Source: Glutamicibacter sp. MNS18 (GTDB lineage Bacteria; Actinomycetota; Actinomycetes; Actinomycetales; Micrococcaceae). From it: a DNA stretch of 64,000 nt. Below are positions 1 through 8,513 of this stretch, in pieces. Location of the stretch: the NCBI RefSeq assembly GCF_026107515.2, contig NZ_JAPCHW010000007.1, positions 157,311-221,310 on the forward strand. The letters run 5' to 3'. How positions within the stretch are numbered: the stretch's first letter is position 1; each line of letters begins with the position of its first letter. Position numbers and translations under genes: made by a program. A model generated the notes under the pieces. It saw only the letters and a list, made by a program, of their open reading frames with translations. It was not told the DNA's origin and made no database searches.

Positions 1-56
1 GCCTGAGCTGGAAACTGCTGCACCCGGATGAACCGGGAACTCCCACCTCAAAATGA
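1..56 (+). CDS. rnc: Ribonuclease III, C-terminal end (partial)
   Basis: An open frame enters from the window edge (codons from base 3) and stops with TGA at 54-56, 12 bases before mutM. The visible tail begins LSWKLLHPDEPG. It resembles the last helix of a double-stranded RNA-binding domain followed by a short tail, as at the end of RNase III. In actinobacteria rnc normally sits directly upstream of mutM, which is the main support. Only 17 residues are visible, so the call rests mostly on position. Confidence 0.5.
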   Translation, partial: LSWKLLHPDEPGTPTSK

Positions 57-68
57 CGTGGGTTATAC

Positions 69-992
69 ATGCCTGAACTTCCCGAAGTTGAAGTAGTTCG
101 CCGAGGACTGGACTCCTGGGTCCGGGGCAGACGTATCGAAGCTGCCGAGGTGCTCGATGCCCGTTCGGTACGCCGTCACGTCGAAGGTCCCGAGGACTTC
201 AGGCAGACCCTCCAAGGTCGCACCGTGGAATCCGTGGTGCGCCGTGGTAAGTTCCTGTGGCTGAACCTGTCAGGGCTGCCAACTCCCGCGGCTTTGGTGG
301 CGCATCTGGGAATGAGTGGTCAGCTGCTGATCGAGGGGCCCGATGCACCTGACGAAAAACACCTCAAGGTTCGGCTATCGCTCAGCGAGCGGGCTGATGC
401 CCCCGAGGAACTGAGATTCATTGATCAGCGTATCTTCGGCGGGATGTTCCTCTCGCCCCTGGTGCAGACCCCTGACGGTGGTCCCGGGGGAGCAGGCAGC
501 GATCTTCCGCTCATGCCCCATGCGGCAGCCCACATAGCCCGGGACGTGCTGGACCCTTTCAGGACCCCAGATATGCTGTACTCTGCCCTGCGCCGGCGGA
601 CCACGCAGGTCAAGCGTGCCATTCTCGACCAAGGTGTCATCGCCGGGGTCGGCAACATCTACGCGGATGAAGCATTGTGGCAGGCCGGATTCTCCGGTCT
701 ACGCAATAGCGCCACGATCCGCAGGCCTGAAGTCACCCGGCTGGATGAAGCGCTGAAGGATGTCATGCTCCGGGCACTGGAGGCCGGTGGCACAAGCTTC
801 GACTCCCTCTACGTGAATGTCAACGGGGCCAGCGGCTACTTCGACCGGTCGCTGAACGTCTATGGGCGGGAAGGCAAGGAATGCCAACGATGCGCCGGCG
901 AAGGTCGCATCTCGCTGATCCGGCGTGACGCCTTCATGGGCCGCTCCTCCTTTACCTGCCCGGTGTGCCAGCCTCGACCCCGTCGGAGCTGA
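69..992 (+). CDS. mutM: Formamidopyrimidine-DNA glycosylase (Fpg/MutM)
   Basis: Bifunctional DNA glycosylase/AP lyase that removes 8-oxoguanine and other oxidised purines. The protein (307 aa) begins MPELPEVE, placing the catalytic Pro2-Glu3 exactly after Met1, which fixes the start. The conserved lysine lies in RRGKFLW (about K61). The helix-two-turn-helix region contains GVGNIYADE (about 190-200). The C-terminus has the zinc finger with CQRC and CPVC pairs. Length is slightly above the usual 270-290 aa because of a glycine-rich insertion near residue 135. Probably co-transcribed with the preceding rnc. Confidence 0.97.
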   Translation: MPELPEVEVVRRGLDSWVRGRRIEAAEVLDARSVRRHVEGPEDFRQTLQGRTVESVVRRGKFLWLNLSGLPTPAALVAHLGMSGQLLIEGPDAPDEKHLKVRLSLSERADAPEELRFIDQRIFGGMFLSPLVQTPDGGPGGAGSDLPLMPHAAAHIARDVLDPFRTPDMLYSALRRRTTQVKRAILDQGVIAGVGNIYADEALWQAGFSGLRNSATIRRPEVTRLDEALKDVMLRALEAGGTSFDSLYVNVNGASGYFDRSLNVYGREGKECQRCAGEGRISLIRRDAFMGRSSFTCPVCQPRPRRS

Positions 993-1013
993 GCCGAGGG
1001 TGACCGCATCTTC

Positions 1014-1826
1014 CTACGAAAAATCCTTGAGCACCTGCGTGTTGTAATCCGACCAGAGTTCAACCGCCCAGGGACCGAACGCCCTGTCGGTGAGCGTGAC
1101 GCATGCCAGCCGGTGCTCCGGGTCCACCCAGAGGAAGGTGCCGGACTGGCCGAAGTGGCCGAACGTGGTCGCCGGATGGTTGGCACCGGTCCAATGCGGT
1201 GATTTGGAACCGCGGATCTCGAAGCCCAGACCCCAGTCGTTGGGGCTCTGTCGCCCGTACCCCGGCAGGATCCCGGCCACGCCCTCGAAGTGAACCCTGG
1301 TCGCATCCTCCAGGGTCTGCGGCGCAAGGAGAGTGGGATTCAGCAGCTCCGCGGCGAAGAGTGCGAGGTCCTGGGCGGTGGACACGCCGTCCTTGGCAGC
1401 ACTGCCTACCAGGGTGGTGCGGGACATACCCAAGGGAGCGAAAACAGCCTCGGTCACGTACTCGGTAAACCCGATTCCCGCAGATCCCTCCAGGTGACGA
1501 GCCAACACATCGAATCCCATGTTGGAGTACCCTCGTTTGCTGCCCGGCTCGAAACGGATCTTGTCGCTGTCGAAGTCATACCCGGCGGTGTGCGCCAGCA
1601 GATGATGTACGGTGGCGCCTTCGGGGCCGGCGGGATCCTCCAGGCTGATGGCTTCTTCCTCCAGTGCCAGCAGGAAAGCATAGGCGCTGAGCAGTTTGGT
1701 GACCGAGGCCAGCGGGTACTGGCGGCTTACGTCACCGACTGATCCGGAGACCTTACCGGAGCCATCAACTACCAGGCTCACCGCACTGTCCACCGGCCAT
1801 TGTTCGATCTGCTTCAGCGCATCCAC
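1014..1826 (-). CDS. Serine beta-lactamase/penicillin-binding-like hydrolase
   Basis: 270-aa member of the class C beta-lactamase-related serine hydrolase family (Beta-lactamase, PF00144 type). Visible motifs are SVTK at about residues 41-44 (SxxK nucleophile and general base), YSN at 100-102 (YxN) and HFGQSG near residue 225 (equivalent of the KTG box). There is no signal peptide, so it is probably cytoplasmic; substrate unknown (ester, amide or peptide). It lies convergent to mutM and divergent from smc. In many relatives mutM and smc are adjacent, so this gene looks like an insertion into that pair. No strong ribosome-binding site is visible before the ATG. Confidence 0.85.
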   Translation of the reverse strand: MDALKQIEQWPVDSAVSLVVDGSGKVSGSVGDVSRQYPLASVTKLLSAYAFLLALEEEAISLEDPAGPEGATVHHLLAHTAGYDFDSDKIRFEPGSKRGYSNMGFDVLARHLEGSAGIGFTEYVTEAVFAPLGMSRTTLVGSAAKDGVSTAQDLALFAAELLNPTLLAPQTLEDATRVHFEGVAGILPGYGRQSPNDWGLGFEIRGSKSPHWTGANHPATTFGHFGQSGTFLWVDPEHRLACVTLTDRAFGPWAVELWSDYNTQVLKDFS

Positions 1827-1976
1827 ATTGAATCCAATCTCATGGGTTATTCACATCGGTATCACGCGGGGCAAGCGCAATATCAGGGGTTAGCTTCGAT
1901 AGAATTGCAGGGTCCAGTCAACCCTATCCACCTCACCAGCCTATATCCGACACAGAGAACCCAGGAATCCATCACC

Positions 1977-4900
1977 GTGCATCTAAAGACACTCACCGTC
2001 CGCGGGTTCAAGTCTTTTGCCTCGGCGACCACTTTCGAGTTCGAACCAGGCGTCACCGCTGTGGTTGGCCCCAACGGATCAGGGAAATCCAATGTGGTGG
2101 ACGCCCTGGCCTGGGTCATGGGCGAACAGGGGGCGAAAACGCTGCGCGGCGGGAAAATGGAAGACGTCATTTTCGCCGGTACCGCCGGCCGTCCGCCCCT
2201 GGGGCGTGCCCACGTCTCCCTGACGATCGACAATGCCGACGGGCAATTACCGATCGACTACGCCGAAGTGACCATCTCCCGTACGCTCTTCCGTGCTGGC
2301 GGATCGGAATATGCCATCAACGGCAGCTCCTGTCGCTTGCTTGATATCCAGGAGTTGCTTTCCGACTCGGGACTGGGCCGGGAAATGCACGTGATCGTGG
2401 GCCAGGGGCAGTTGGACCGGATCCTGCATGCCACAGCGGAGGACCGGCGCGGGTTCATCGAGGAAGCAGCCGGAGTGCTCAAGCACCGCCGGCGCAAGGA
2501 AAAGACGCTACGCAAACTCCAGGCCATGCAGGGCAACCTTGACCGACTGGAGGATCTCGGTGCCGAAGTGCGCCGTCAACTGGCGCCATTGGGGCGGCAG
2601 GCGAAAATCGCCCGGCGCGCCCAAACCGTCCAACTTGACGTCCGGGATGCCAAAGCCCGCCTGATGGCCGATGACCTGGTGATCCTTAATAACAAGCTGG
2701 CTGATGACATCAACGACGAAGCCAAGATCCAGGCGGCCCAACAGGAAACCAGCACCAGGCTGGAACACGTCAAACGCCACGTGGCATCCCTGGAAGGCAA
2801 GCTCGGGCAGATCACCCCGCGGTTATCCCAGATTCAGGAAACGTGGGTTGGCCTGACCACGTTGCAGGAACGCTACCGTTCCCTGGTGGCCCTGGCGCGG
2901 GAACGCTCGAACCTGCTGGCGAGCAACCAGACCCACTTCGATGCCAGCCGTGACCCGGAAAAGCTGGAAGCCCAGGCACAGCGACTGTCCGAGGAACTCG
3001 ACGAATTGGAAGAGGCACTCGAGGACCGTCACGAGATCCTTGCCGAAGCGGTCGAGGCGAAGGAAGAAGCGGAAGAGGCCGCTCGTGCAGAACAGCAACG
3101 GATGGCCGCACTGCTGCGCGCCGCCGCGGATCGCCGGGAGGGTATGGCCCGTTTGGCCTCCCAGGTCGCCTCCGCGCGTAGCCGTGTGGATGTCACCAGC
3201 GCGGAGATCGCCCGGCTGAAGGACAACGACCAATCCTTTGACGCCAACCTGGCTGCGGACCGTGCATCCTTCGAGAACCTCCAAGCGGAACTGGAAGAGC
3301 GCACCGTCGCGGAGGAGGAATTGAACTCCAACTTCGAAAACGTGGAACATCGGTACACTGAACTGCGGGCGCAGCAGCGTGCCGAGCGCCAGCAGGAACG
3401 CGAACTCGCGGCACGGAACACCGGTCTGAGCGCGCGACTGGACGCACTGAAACTCAACGCCAAAGGCGATGATGTTTCCGAAGCGCTGCTTCAGGAACAC
3501 GGGGCGATCCTGCAAGGCCGGCTCGGGGAGCTGCTGACCATCAGCAGCGGCTACGAAACAGCCATCGCGGCGATCCTGCGCGAAACCTCCGAGGCCCTGG
3601 TTGTCCGGAATCTTGAACAAGGCCTGGGGCTGGTAGAGACGCTGGCAGGTCAAGACGGAATCAATGTCTCGTTGCTACATGCTTCGGTCACCTCACCGCA
3701 GACGGTTCTGAGCGTCCATGACGCCATCAGCGCGCGGGAAGTCGTCGGCTGCCAGGACAACTTGTCGTCCTTGGTGGATGTGTTGCTACAAGGGTATTTC
3801 ATTGTCGAAGATCTCCCGGGGGCCCGTGTCCTGCTCGCAACGTACCCCGATGCAACCCTGGTGACACTTGACGGAATACTCGTCTCCGCCAGCCGCAGCA
3901 TCCTGGGTGATAGCGCGGGCGCCTCGCTCATCGCCCAACAGGCCCTGATCGACTCCACAGAACACGAGCTGCTCCAGGTCCGTGAAGACCTGCAGCGAGT
4001 CGAGCGCTCCCTGGCCGAACGGGAACCGGTTCTCTTCGAAGCCGAAAGCGGGCATGATGACGCATTGGCCGCGCTACGTGATTCGGATGCCGCCATTATC
4101 GAACTGACCGACTACCTCGCCGAGCTCGGCGCGCGGCTACGTCGATCCGAGAAGGACCGTCAAGACCAGCGGGAGAAGCTCGCCCAGGCCCAGGACAAAC
4201 TGGTCATGGAACAGGAGTCCCTGGAAGAGATCACCGAACGCATGGAAATGGCATCGGAGGACCGGGACGAGGAAACCGTTGATGACGCCTCACGTGCCGC
4301 CCTGGCCGACGCGGCCTCCGCAGCAAGGCAGCAGGAACTCGAAGCACGGCTGGCCCTGCGTAGCAGCGAAGAACAGGTCACCGCGTTGCGCTCGCGCATC
4401 GAGGGACTGCGGCGTACCGCCGCCGCCGAACGCAGCCACCGCGAAGTGGCCGCACGCCGGGCCGAGGAACGCCGGGCCCAGGCCGAGAACGCTGCACGGG
4501 TCGAGAAACACGCCGCACGTATCCTGCAGTTCATTGAGGTGTCCGTGCAGATGGCAGATTCCGAACGCGGAGAGCTGGCCGAGCGGCAGGGCGAGGTGGA
4601 TCAGCTACTGGCCAGTGAGCGTGCCGAAGCCGAGAAACTGGCCGCGGAACTTGCCCGGCTCTCCGATGATGCGCACCGTGACGAGGTGGCGCGCGCCGAA
4701 CTGCGGATGCGGATCGAGAACCTGGAACAGCGGGCCCTGGAGGAGCTGGGCTACACCCCGGACTACCTGATCGCACATTTCGGCCCGGACCAGCTGATCC
4801 CGGAGCAGATCGATCCGGAAGACAAATGGGCAGAGCTGCGCCAGAACGTGGACGAGGACGGGAACCCGGTAGGAACCAAACCTTACGACAGGGTCGAGCA

Positions 4901-5546
4901 GGAGAAGCGGCTGAAGAAGGCCGAACGGGACCTGGCCGCACTGGGCCGGGTCAACCCCTTGGCCCTGGAGGAGTTCGCCGCGCTGGAGGAACGCCACAAG
5001 TTCCTTTCCGGGCAGCTCGAAGACCTGAAAAAGTCCAGGGCCGATCTGCAGCAGATCATCCGGGATGTGGATGAGCATGTGGAGCGGGTCTTCACCGAGG
5101 CCTATAACGATACCGCCGTGCAGTTCAAGAGGATTTTCGACCGTTTGTTCCCCGGTGGCGAGGGCCAGCTGGTCTTGACTGACCCGGAGAACATGCTGAC
5201 CACCGGGATCGAGGTTGAGGCACGCCCGGCCGGCAAGAAGATCAAGCGCCTGTCATTGCTCTCCGGCGGGGAACGCTCCCTGACGGCGGTGGCGCTGCTG
5301 GTGGCCATCTTCAAGGCCCGGCCCTCGCCCTTCTACGTGATGGATGAGGTCGAGGCGGCACTGGATGACGTGAACCTGGGCAGGCTAATCACGATCTTCG
5401 AGGAACTGCGGGAGTCCTCGCAGTTGATCGTGATTACCCACCAGAAGAAGACCATGGAAGTGGCCGACGCGCTGTACGGGGTCACCATGCGAGGCGACGG
5501 GGTCACCACGGTGATCAGCCAGAAGATGGACCGGCAGAACGCCTAG
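1977..5546 (+). CDS. smc: Chromosome segregation protein SMC
   Basis: ATPase core of the condensin complex that compacts and segregates the chromosome with ScpA/ScpB. The start chosen is GTG 1977, giving MHLKTLTVRGFKSF, the canonical N-terminus, and 1189 aa, the normal length; AGGA lies about 10 bases upstream. The frame is open further upstream but that part overlaps the divergent hydrolase gene. Walker A GPNGSGKSN is at about 31-39. A long coiled coil is broken by a hinge around residues 500-660. The C-terminal head carries LSGGERS (about 1095) and the Walker B/D-loop VMDEVEAALDD. The stop overlaps that of the convergent MFS gene. Confidence 0.97.
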   Translation: MHLKTLTVRGFKSFASATTFEFEPGVTAVVGPNGSGKSNVVDALAWVMGEQGAKTLRGGKMEDVIFAGTAGRPPLGRAHVSLTIDNADGQLPIDYAEVTISRTLFRAGGSEYAINGSSCRLLDIQELLSDSGLGREMHVIVGQGQLDRILHATAEDRRGFIEEAAGVLKHRRRKEKTLRKLQAMQGNLDRLEDLGAEVRRQLAPLGRQAKIARRAQTVQLDVRDAKARLMADDLVILNNKLADDINDEAKIQAAQQETSTRLEHVKRHVASLEGKLGQITPRLSQIQETWVGLTTLQERYRSLVALARERSNLLASNQTHFDASRDPEKLEAQAQRLSEELDELEEALEDRHEILAEAVEAKEEAEEAARAEQQRMAALLRAAADRREGMARLASQVASARSRVDVTSAEIARLKDNDQSFDANLAADRASFENLQAELEERTVAEEELNSNFENVEHRYTELRAQQRAERQQERELAARNTGLSARLDALKLNAKGDDVSEALLQEHGAILQGRLGELLTISSGYETAIAAILRETSEALVVRNLEQGLGLVETLAGQDGINVSLLHASVTSPQTVLSVHDAISAREVVGCQDNLSSLVDVLLQGYFIVEDLPGARVLLATYPDATLVTLDGILVSASRSILGDSAGASLIAQQALIDSTEHELLQVREDLQRVERSLAEREPVLFEAESGHDDALAALRDSDAAIIELTDYLAELGARLRRSEKDRQDQREKLAQAQDKLVMEQESLEEITERMEMASEDRDEETVDDASRAALADAASAARQQELEARLALRSSEEQVTALRSRIEGLRRTAAAERSHREVAARRAEERRAQAENAARVEKHAARILQFIEVSVQMADSERGELAERQGEVDQLLASERAEAEKLAAELARLSDDAHRDEVARAELRMRIENLEQRALEELGYTPDYLIAHFGPDQLIPEQIDPEDKWAELRQNVDEDGNPVGTKPYDRVEQEKRLKKAERDLAALGRVNPLALEEFAALEERHKFLSGQLEDLKKSRADLQQIIRDVDEHVERVFTEAYNDTAVQFKRIFDRLFPGGEGQLVLTDPENMLTTGIEVEARPAGKKIKRLSLLSGGERSLTAVALLVAIFKARPSPFYVMDEVEAALDDVNLGRLITIFEELRESSQLIVITHQKKTMEVADALYGVTMRGDGVTTVISQKMDRQNA

Positions 5547-6802
5547 GGTGTTGCGGGTGCCTCGGGATCTTCCTTGGCCACGGGCTTGATGGTGCTCGGG
5601 GTCAGCAGCCAGGCCGCCACCCCGATCAGGCATACCGCTCCCGACGCGCTCAACGCCACCTGGTAGCTGAGATTATCGGCCATGAACCCGGCAATCAGCG
5701 GGCCGATGATGGCGCCCAAATCAGTGGCCATCTGGAAGCCGGCCAACGCCTTGCCGCCATTGCGTCCCGAACCGATCACATCCGCGACCGCGGCCTGCTG
5801 GGCCGGTCCCAGGATCCCTCCGCCGAAACCGGCCAGGATGGAGAAGACGATGAAGGCCGGTAATGAGGTGAAGTAGCCCATCAGCACGATCGAGGAGAGC
5901 AGGATCCCCATGCCCACGATCACCGGGATCTTGCGCCCGACCGCATCGGTCAGCTTGCCCGAGAAAGTCAACGCGATGCCGTTGCCCACCGCGAAGATCG
6001 CCAGGGAGATCCCGGCGACCTGCTGTCCGGTGCCTTCTCCGAAGACCGCCAGGGCAAACAGCGGGATCATCGAGGTGCGGATGCCGAAGGCCAGCCAGCC
6101 GTAGCTGAAACCCGAGGCCATGGCCGCCCTGAAAGTGGGGGAGCGCAACGCCTCACGGGTGGTCAATACCGGGATGGGTGCGACCGGAAGCACCTCCCCG
6201 GCCCCATCCAGCTTGTTCAGTACGGGTTTGCGGGCCAGAGTGAAATACACCACCAGGGCGGCGATCACCAGCGCCACCCCGTAGATCACGAAGGGAAGGC
6301 GCATCCCGAAGGGTGCCAGCAGGGTTCCAATGACCGGACCGGTGACATTGCCCAGCAGGAAGGCCCCGGCGTACAGTCCCGAGATCCGTCCCCGGGACCC
6401 TTCCGGGGCCAGCCGGGCGATCAGCGCCATGGCCGAAATGGTGAACATGGTGGAGCCGAATCCGCCGAGCCCGCGGGCGATCAGCAACTGGGTGTAGTCC
6501 TGGACCACGGCACACAACAGGGTGGATAGCGCCACCAGGGACACGCCGGTGACATACACCCTGGGTTCGCCGAGCCTGGCGGTCAGCGCCCCGGCCACCG
6601 GCGCGAAGATCAGCCGGGCAAAGGCGAAAATACTGACAATCACGCTGGCCGCGGCGGCACCCACATCGAAGCTGACCGCGTACTGCGGCAAGATGGGCGC
6701 AATGAGCCCGAAACCTACTGCAATGATGAACGCCGCAATCAGTAGAATGGTGATTTCCCGTGGAATCCGGGGGCGCTCGGTACGTGGAACAATTTTGGAC
6801 AT
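5543..6802 (-). CDS. MFS transporter (multidrug-efflux type)
   Basis: About 419-aa major facilitator with twelve predicted membrane segments, starting MSKIVPRTERPRIP and entering the first helix at ITILLIAAFIIAVGFG. The loop after helix 2 has GALTARLGEPRVY, the usual MFS A motif position (degenerate). The pattern resembles the drug:H+ antiporter (DHA1/TetA-like) group; the substrate cannot be read from sequence. An alternative ATG lies at 6826, and neither start has a clear ribosome-binding site. The stop codon overlaps the smc stop on the opposite strand (5543-5546), so the two genes converge with no intergenic space. Confidence 0.85.
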   Translation of the reverse strand: MSKIVPRTERPRIPREITILLIAAFIIAVGFGLIAPILPQYAVSFDVGAAAASVIVSIFAFARLIFAPVAGALTARLGEPRVYVTGVSLVALSTLLCAVVQDYTQLLIARGLGGFGSTMFTISAMALIARLAPEGSRGRISGLYAGAFLLGNVTGPVIGTLLAPFGMRLPFVIYGVALVIAALVVYFTLARKPVLNKLDGAGEVLPVAPIPVLTTREALRSPTFRAAMASGFSYGWLAFGIRTSMIPLFALAVFGEGTGQQVAGISLAIFAVGNGIALTFSGKLTDAVGRKIPVIVGMGILLSSIVLMGYFTSLPAFIVFSILAGFGGGILGPAQQAAVADVIGSGRNGGKALAGFQMATDLGAIIGPLIAGFMADNLSYQVALSASGAVCLIGVAAWLLTPSTIKPVAKEDPEAPATP

Positions 6803-6911
6803 AAGTGCTTTGCCCGCCCAATCCATCCAGGGCAGCGGGCTAACCAGCTTCCTTGTGGGAGCTTCGGATTGAACTGCCAGCCATCATTCTAGACTGTGAG
6901 ATGATCTAAAC

Positions 6912-8093
6912 GTGTCTGATCAGCTTTTGACAATAATCATTGTGGTCGCGGTCATAGCGATCATTGGCATTGGAACCATCGCGTTGGTCTCCAAGGGCCG
7001 TAAACCAAAGACCCCCTACACCAGCGAACGCGACGCGAACGACCCGCCTTCCGGGACCGGGACCCTCACCGAAGAACGTGAGGACACCGAAGCCCCGGCC
7101 GTACCGGGCGAGGGCCTGCCGGCGGATGTCATTGAGGAAGCACCGGGATTCCAGCTGGATGTCCCCGAGCCGGTCCAGGGACGACTGGCCCGGCTGCGTG
7201 CCCGGCTGACCAAATCGAACAACATGTTCTCCAAGGGCCTGCTGGCCCTGCTCAGCCAGGACAAGATCGACGAGGACGTCTGGGACGAGATCGAGGAAAC
7301 CCTGCTGTTGGCGGACCTCGGCACCGAGCCGACCCTCGAACTGGTTGACGCGCTGCGTGAACGGGTCAAGGTCGAAGGCAGCCGCGACCCCGAGCACGTC
7401 AAGGCGATGCTGCGCGAGGAACTACTCAAGCTCGTTGACCCGAGCATGGACCGCAACTACCTGCCCGAGCCGCATCCGGACCGTCCCAGCATCCTGATGG
7501 TGGTCGGCGTCAACGGCGTGGGCAAGACCACCACCATTGGCAAACTGGCCCGCGTGCTGGTCGCCGAGGACAAGGACGTGCTGCTCGGCGCGGCCGATAC
7601 CTTCCGCGCCGCAGCCGCCGAACAGCTGGCCACCTGGGGCGACCGCGTCGGTGTGCCAACGGTACGCTCCGAGATCGACGGGGCTGACCCGGCCTCCGTG
7701 GCTTATGAAGCCGTGGCAGCAGGTATCGACCAGGGCGTGGACATTGTCATGATCGACACCGCCGGCCGCCTGCAGAACAAGGTCGGCCTGATGGATGAGC
7801 TGGGCAAGATCAAGCGCGTGGTCGAGAAGAAGGCCACCGTGGACGAGGTCCTGTTGGTCCTGGACGCCACCACCGGCCAGAACGGCCTGACCCAGGCCAA
7901 GGTGTTCTCCGAGGTGGTCAACGTCTCGGGCATCGTCCTGACAAAACTGGACGGAACCGCCAAGGGCGGCATCGTGGTGGCCATCCAGCGCCAGCTCGGT
8001 GTGCCGGTCAAGCTGGTGGGCCTGGGTGAAGGCCCGGACGACCTGGCACCGTTCGACCCCGAGGAATTCGTGGACGCCCTGCTCGAAGGCTAG
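6912..8093 (+). CDS. ftsY: Signal recognition particle receptor FtsY
   Basis: GTPase receptor that docks the SRP-ribosome complex at the membrane. The 393-aa protein begins with a hydrophobic segment (about 5-25, [17 protein letters not shown]), an N-terminal membrane anchor common in actinobacterial FtsY. An acidic A region to about residue 90 precedes the NG domain with G1 [10 protein letters not shown] (about 199-208), DTAGR, and [10 protein letters not shown]. The GTG start at 6912 has little ribosome-binding site (GAGATGAT). It is followed by a strong terminator. Its partner ffh lies about 6 kb downstream. Confidence 0.97.
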   Translation: MSDQLLTIIIVVAVIAIIGIGTIALVSKGRKPKTPYTSERDANDPPSGTGTLTEEREDTEAPAVPGEGLPADVIEEAPGFQLDVPEPVQGRLARLRARLTKSNNMFSKGLLALLSQDKIDEDVWDEIEETLLLADLGTEPTLELVDALRERVKVEGSRDPEHVKAMLREELLKLVDPSMDRNYLPEPHPDRPSILMVVGVNGVGKTTTIGKLARVLVAEDKDVLLGAADTFRAAAAEQLATWGDRVGVPTVRSEIDGADPASVAYEAVAAGIDQGVDIVMIDTAGRLQNKVGLMDELGKIKRVVEKKATVDEVLLVLDATTGQNGLTQAKVFSEVVNVSGIVLTKLDGTAKGGIVVAIQRQLGVPVKLVGLGEGPDDLAPFDPEEFVDALLEG

Positions 8094-8110
8094 GCAAGAC
8101 CCACGGCCGA

Positions 8111-8148
8111 AATGCCCCGGAACCACCATCTGGTGGTTCCGGGGCATT
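8111..8148 (+). terminator. Terminator hairpin after ftsY
   Basis: Perfect 18-bp stem (AATGCCCCGGAACCACCA with its complement) around a two-base loop, 17 bases after the ftsY stop. No U-tract follows, as is common in high-GC actinobacteria. Confidence 0.85.
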
Positions 8149-8513
8149 CGTGGTTCCAGGGCGAAAGCCGGCCGGGCTCCTGGACCTATGACTCCCGGCG
8201 CAATTCACCACACCCCGGGACACGGGACACGCCCACAACCTGCCGCCCGCGTCCCGGATCCGCGCCTCCGCTCCGCCGAAACGTGTGGCTGCACGTCACG
8301 GCCGGTGAGTGGCAATCCACCAGGAACGCAATACGCATCCTTATTGATGGCGGGGTCAGGATTCTTTGATGAACCGGTCAGCATCCGCCGGTAGACAGGA
8401 TAGCTGGGGCCAACGGTGACGCTGGTCCCTGTCGCCTTGGCAGATACGCAGTCCGTACCGCGTTCCGGGGCAGGCAACAGCACCACTGGTCTACCGAAGG
8501 AACCGCGCCGAAC
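8149..8513. other. Non-coding gap before the acyltransferase gene
   Basis: No convincing gene is seen on either strand. The stretch should carry the promoter of the following gene; I could not assign -35/-10 boxes with confidence. GAAGGA at 8496-8501 is the probable ribosome-binding site. Confidence 0.5.
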
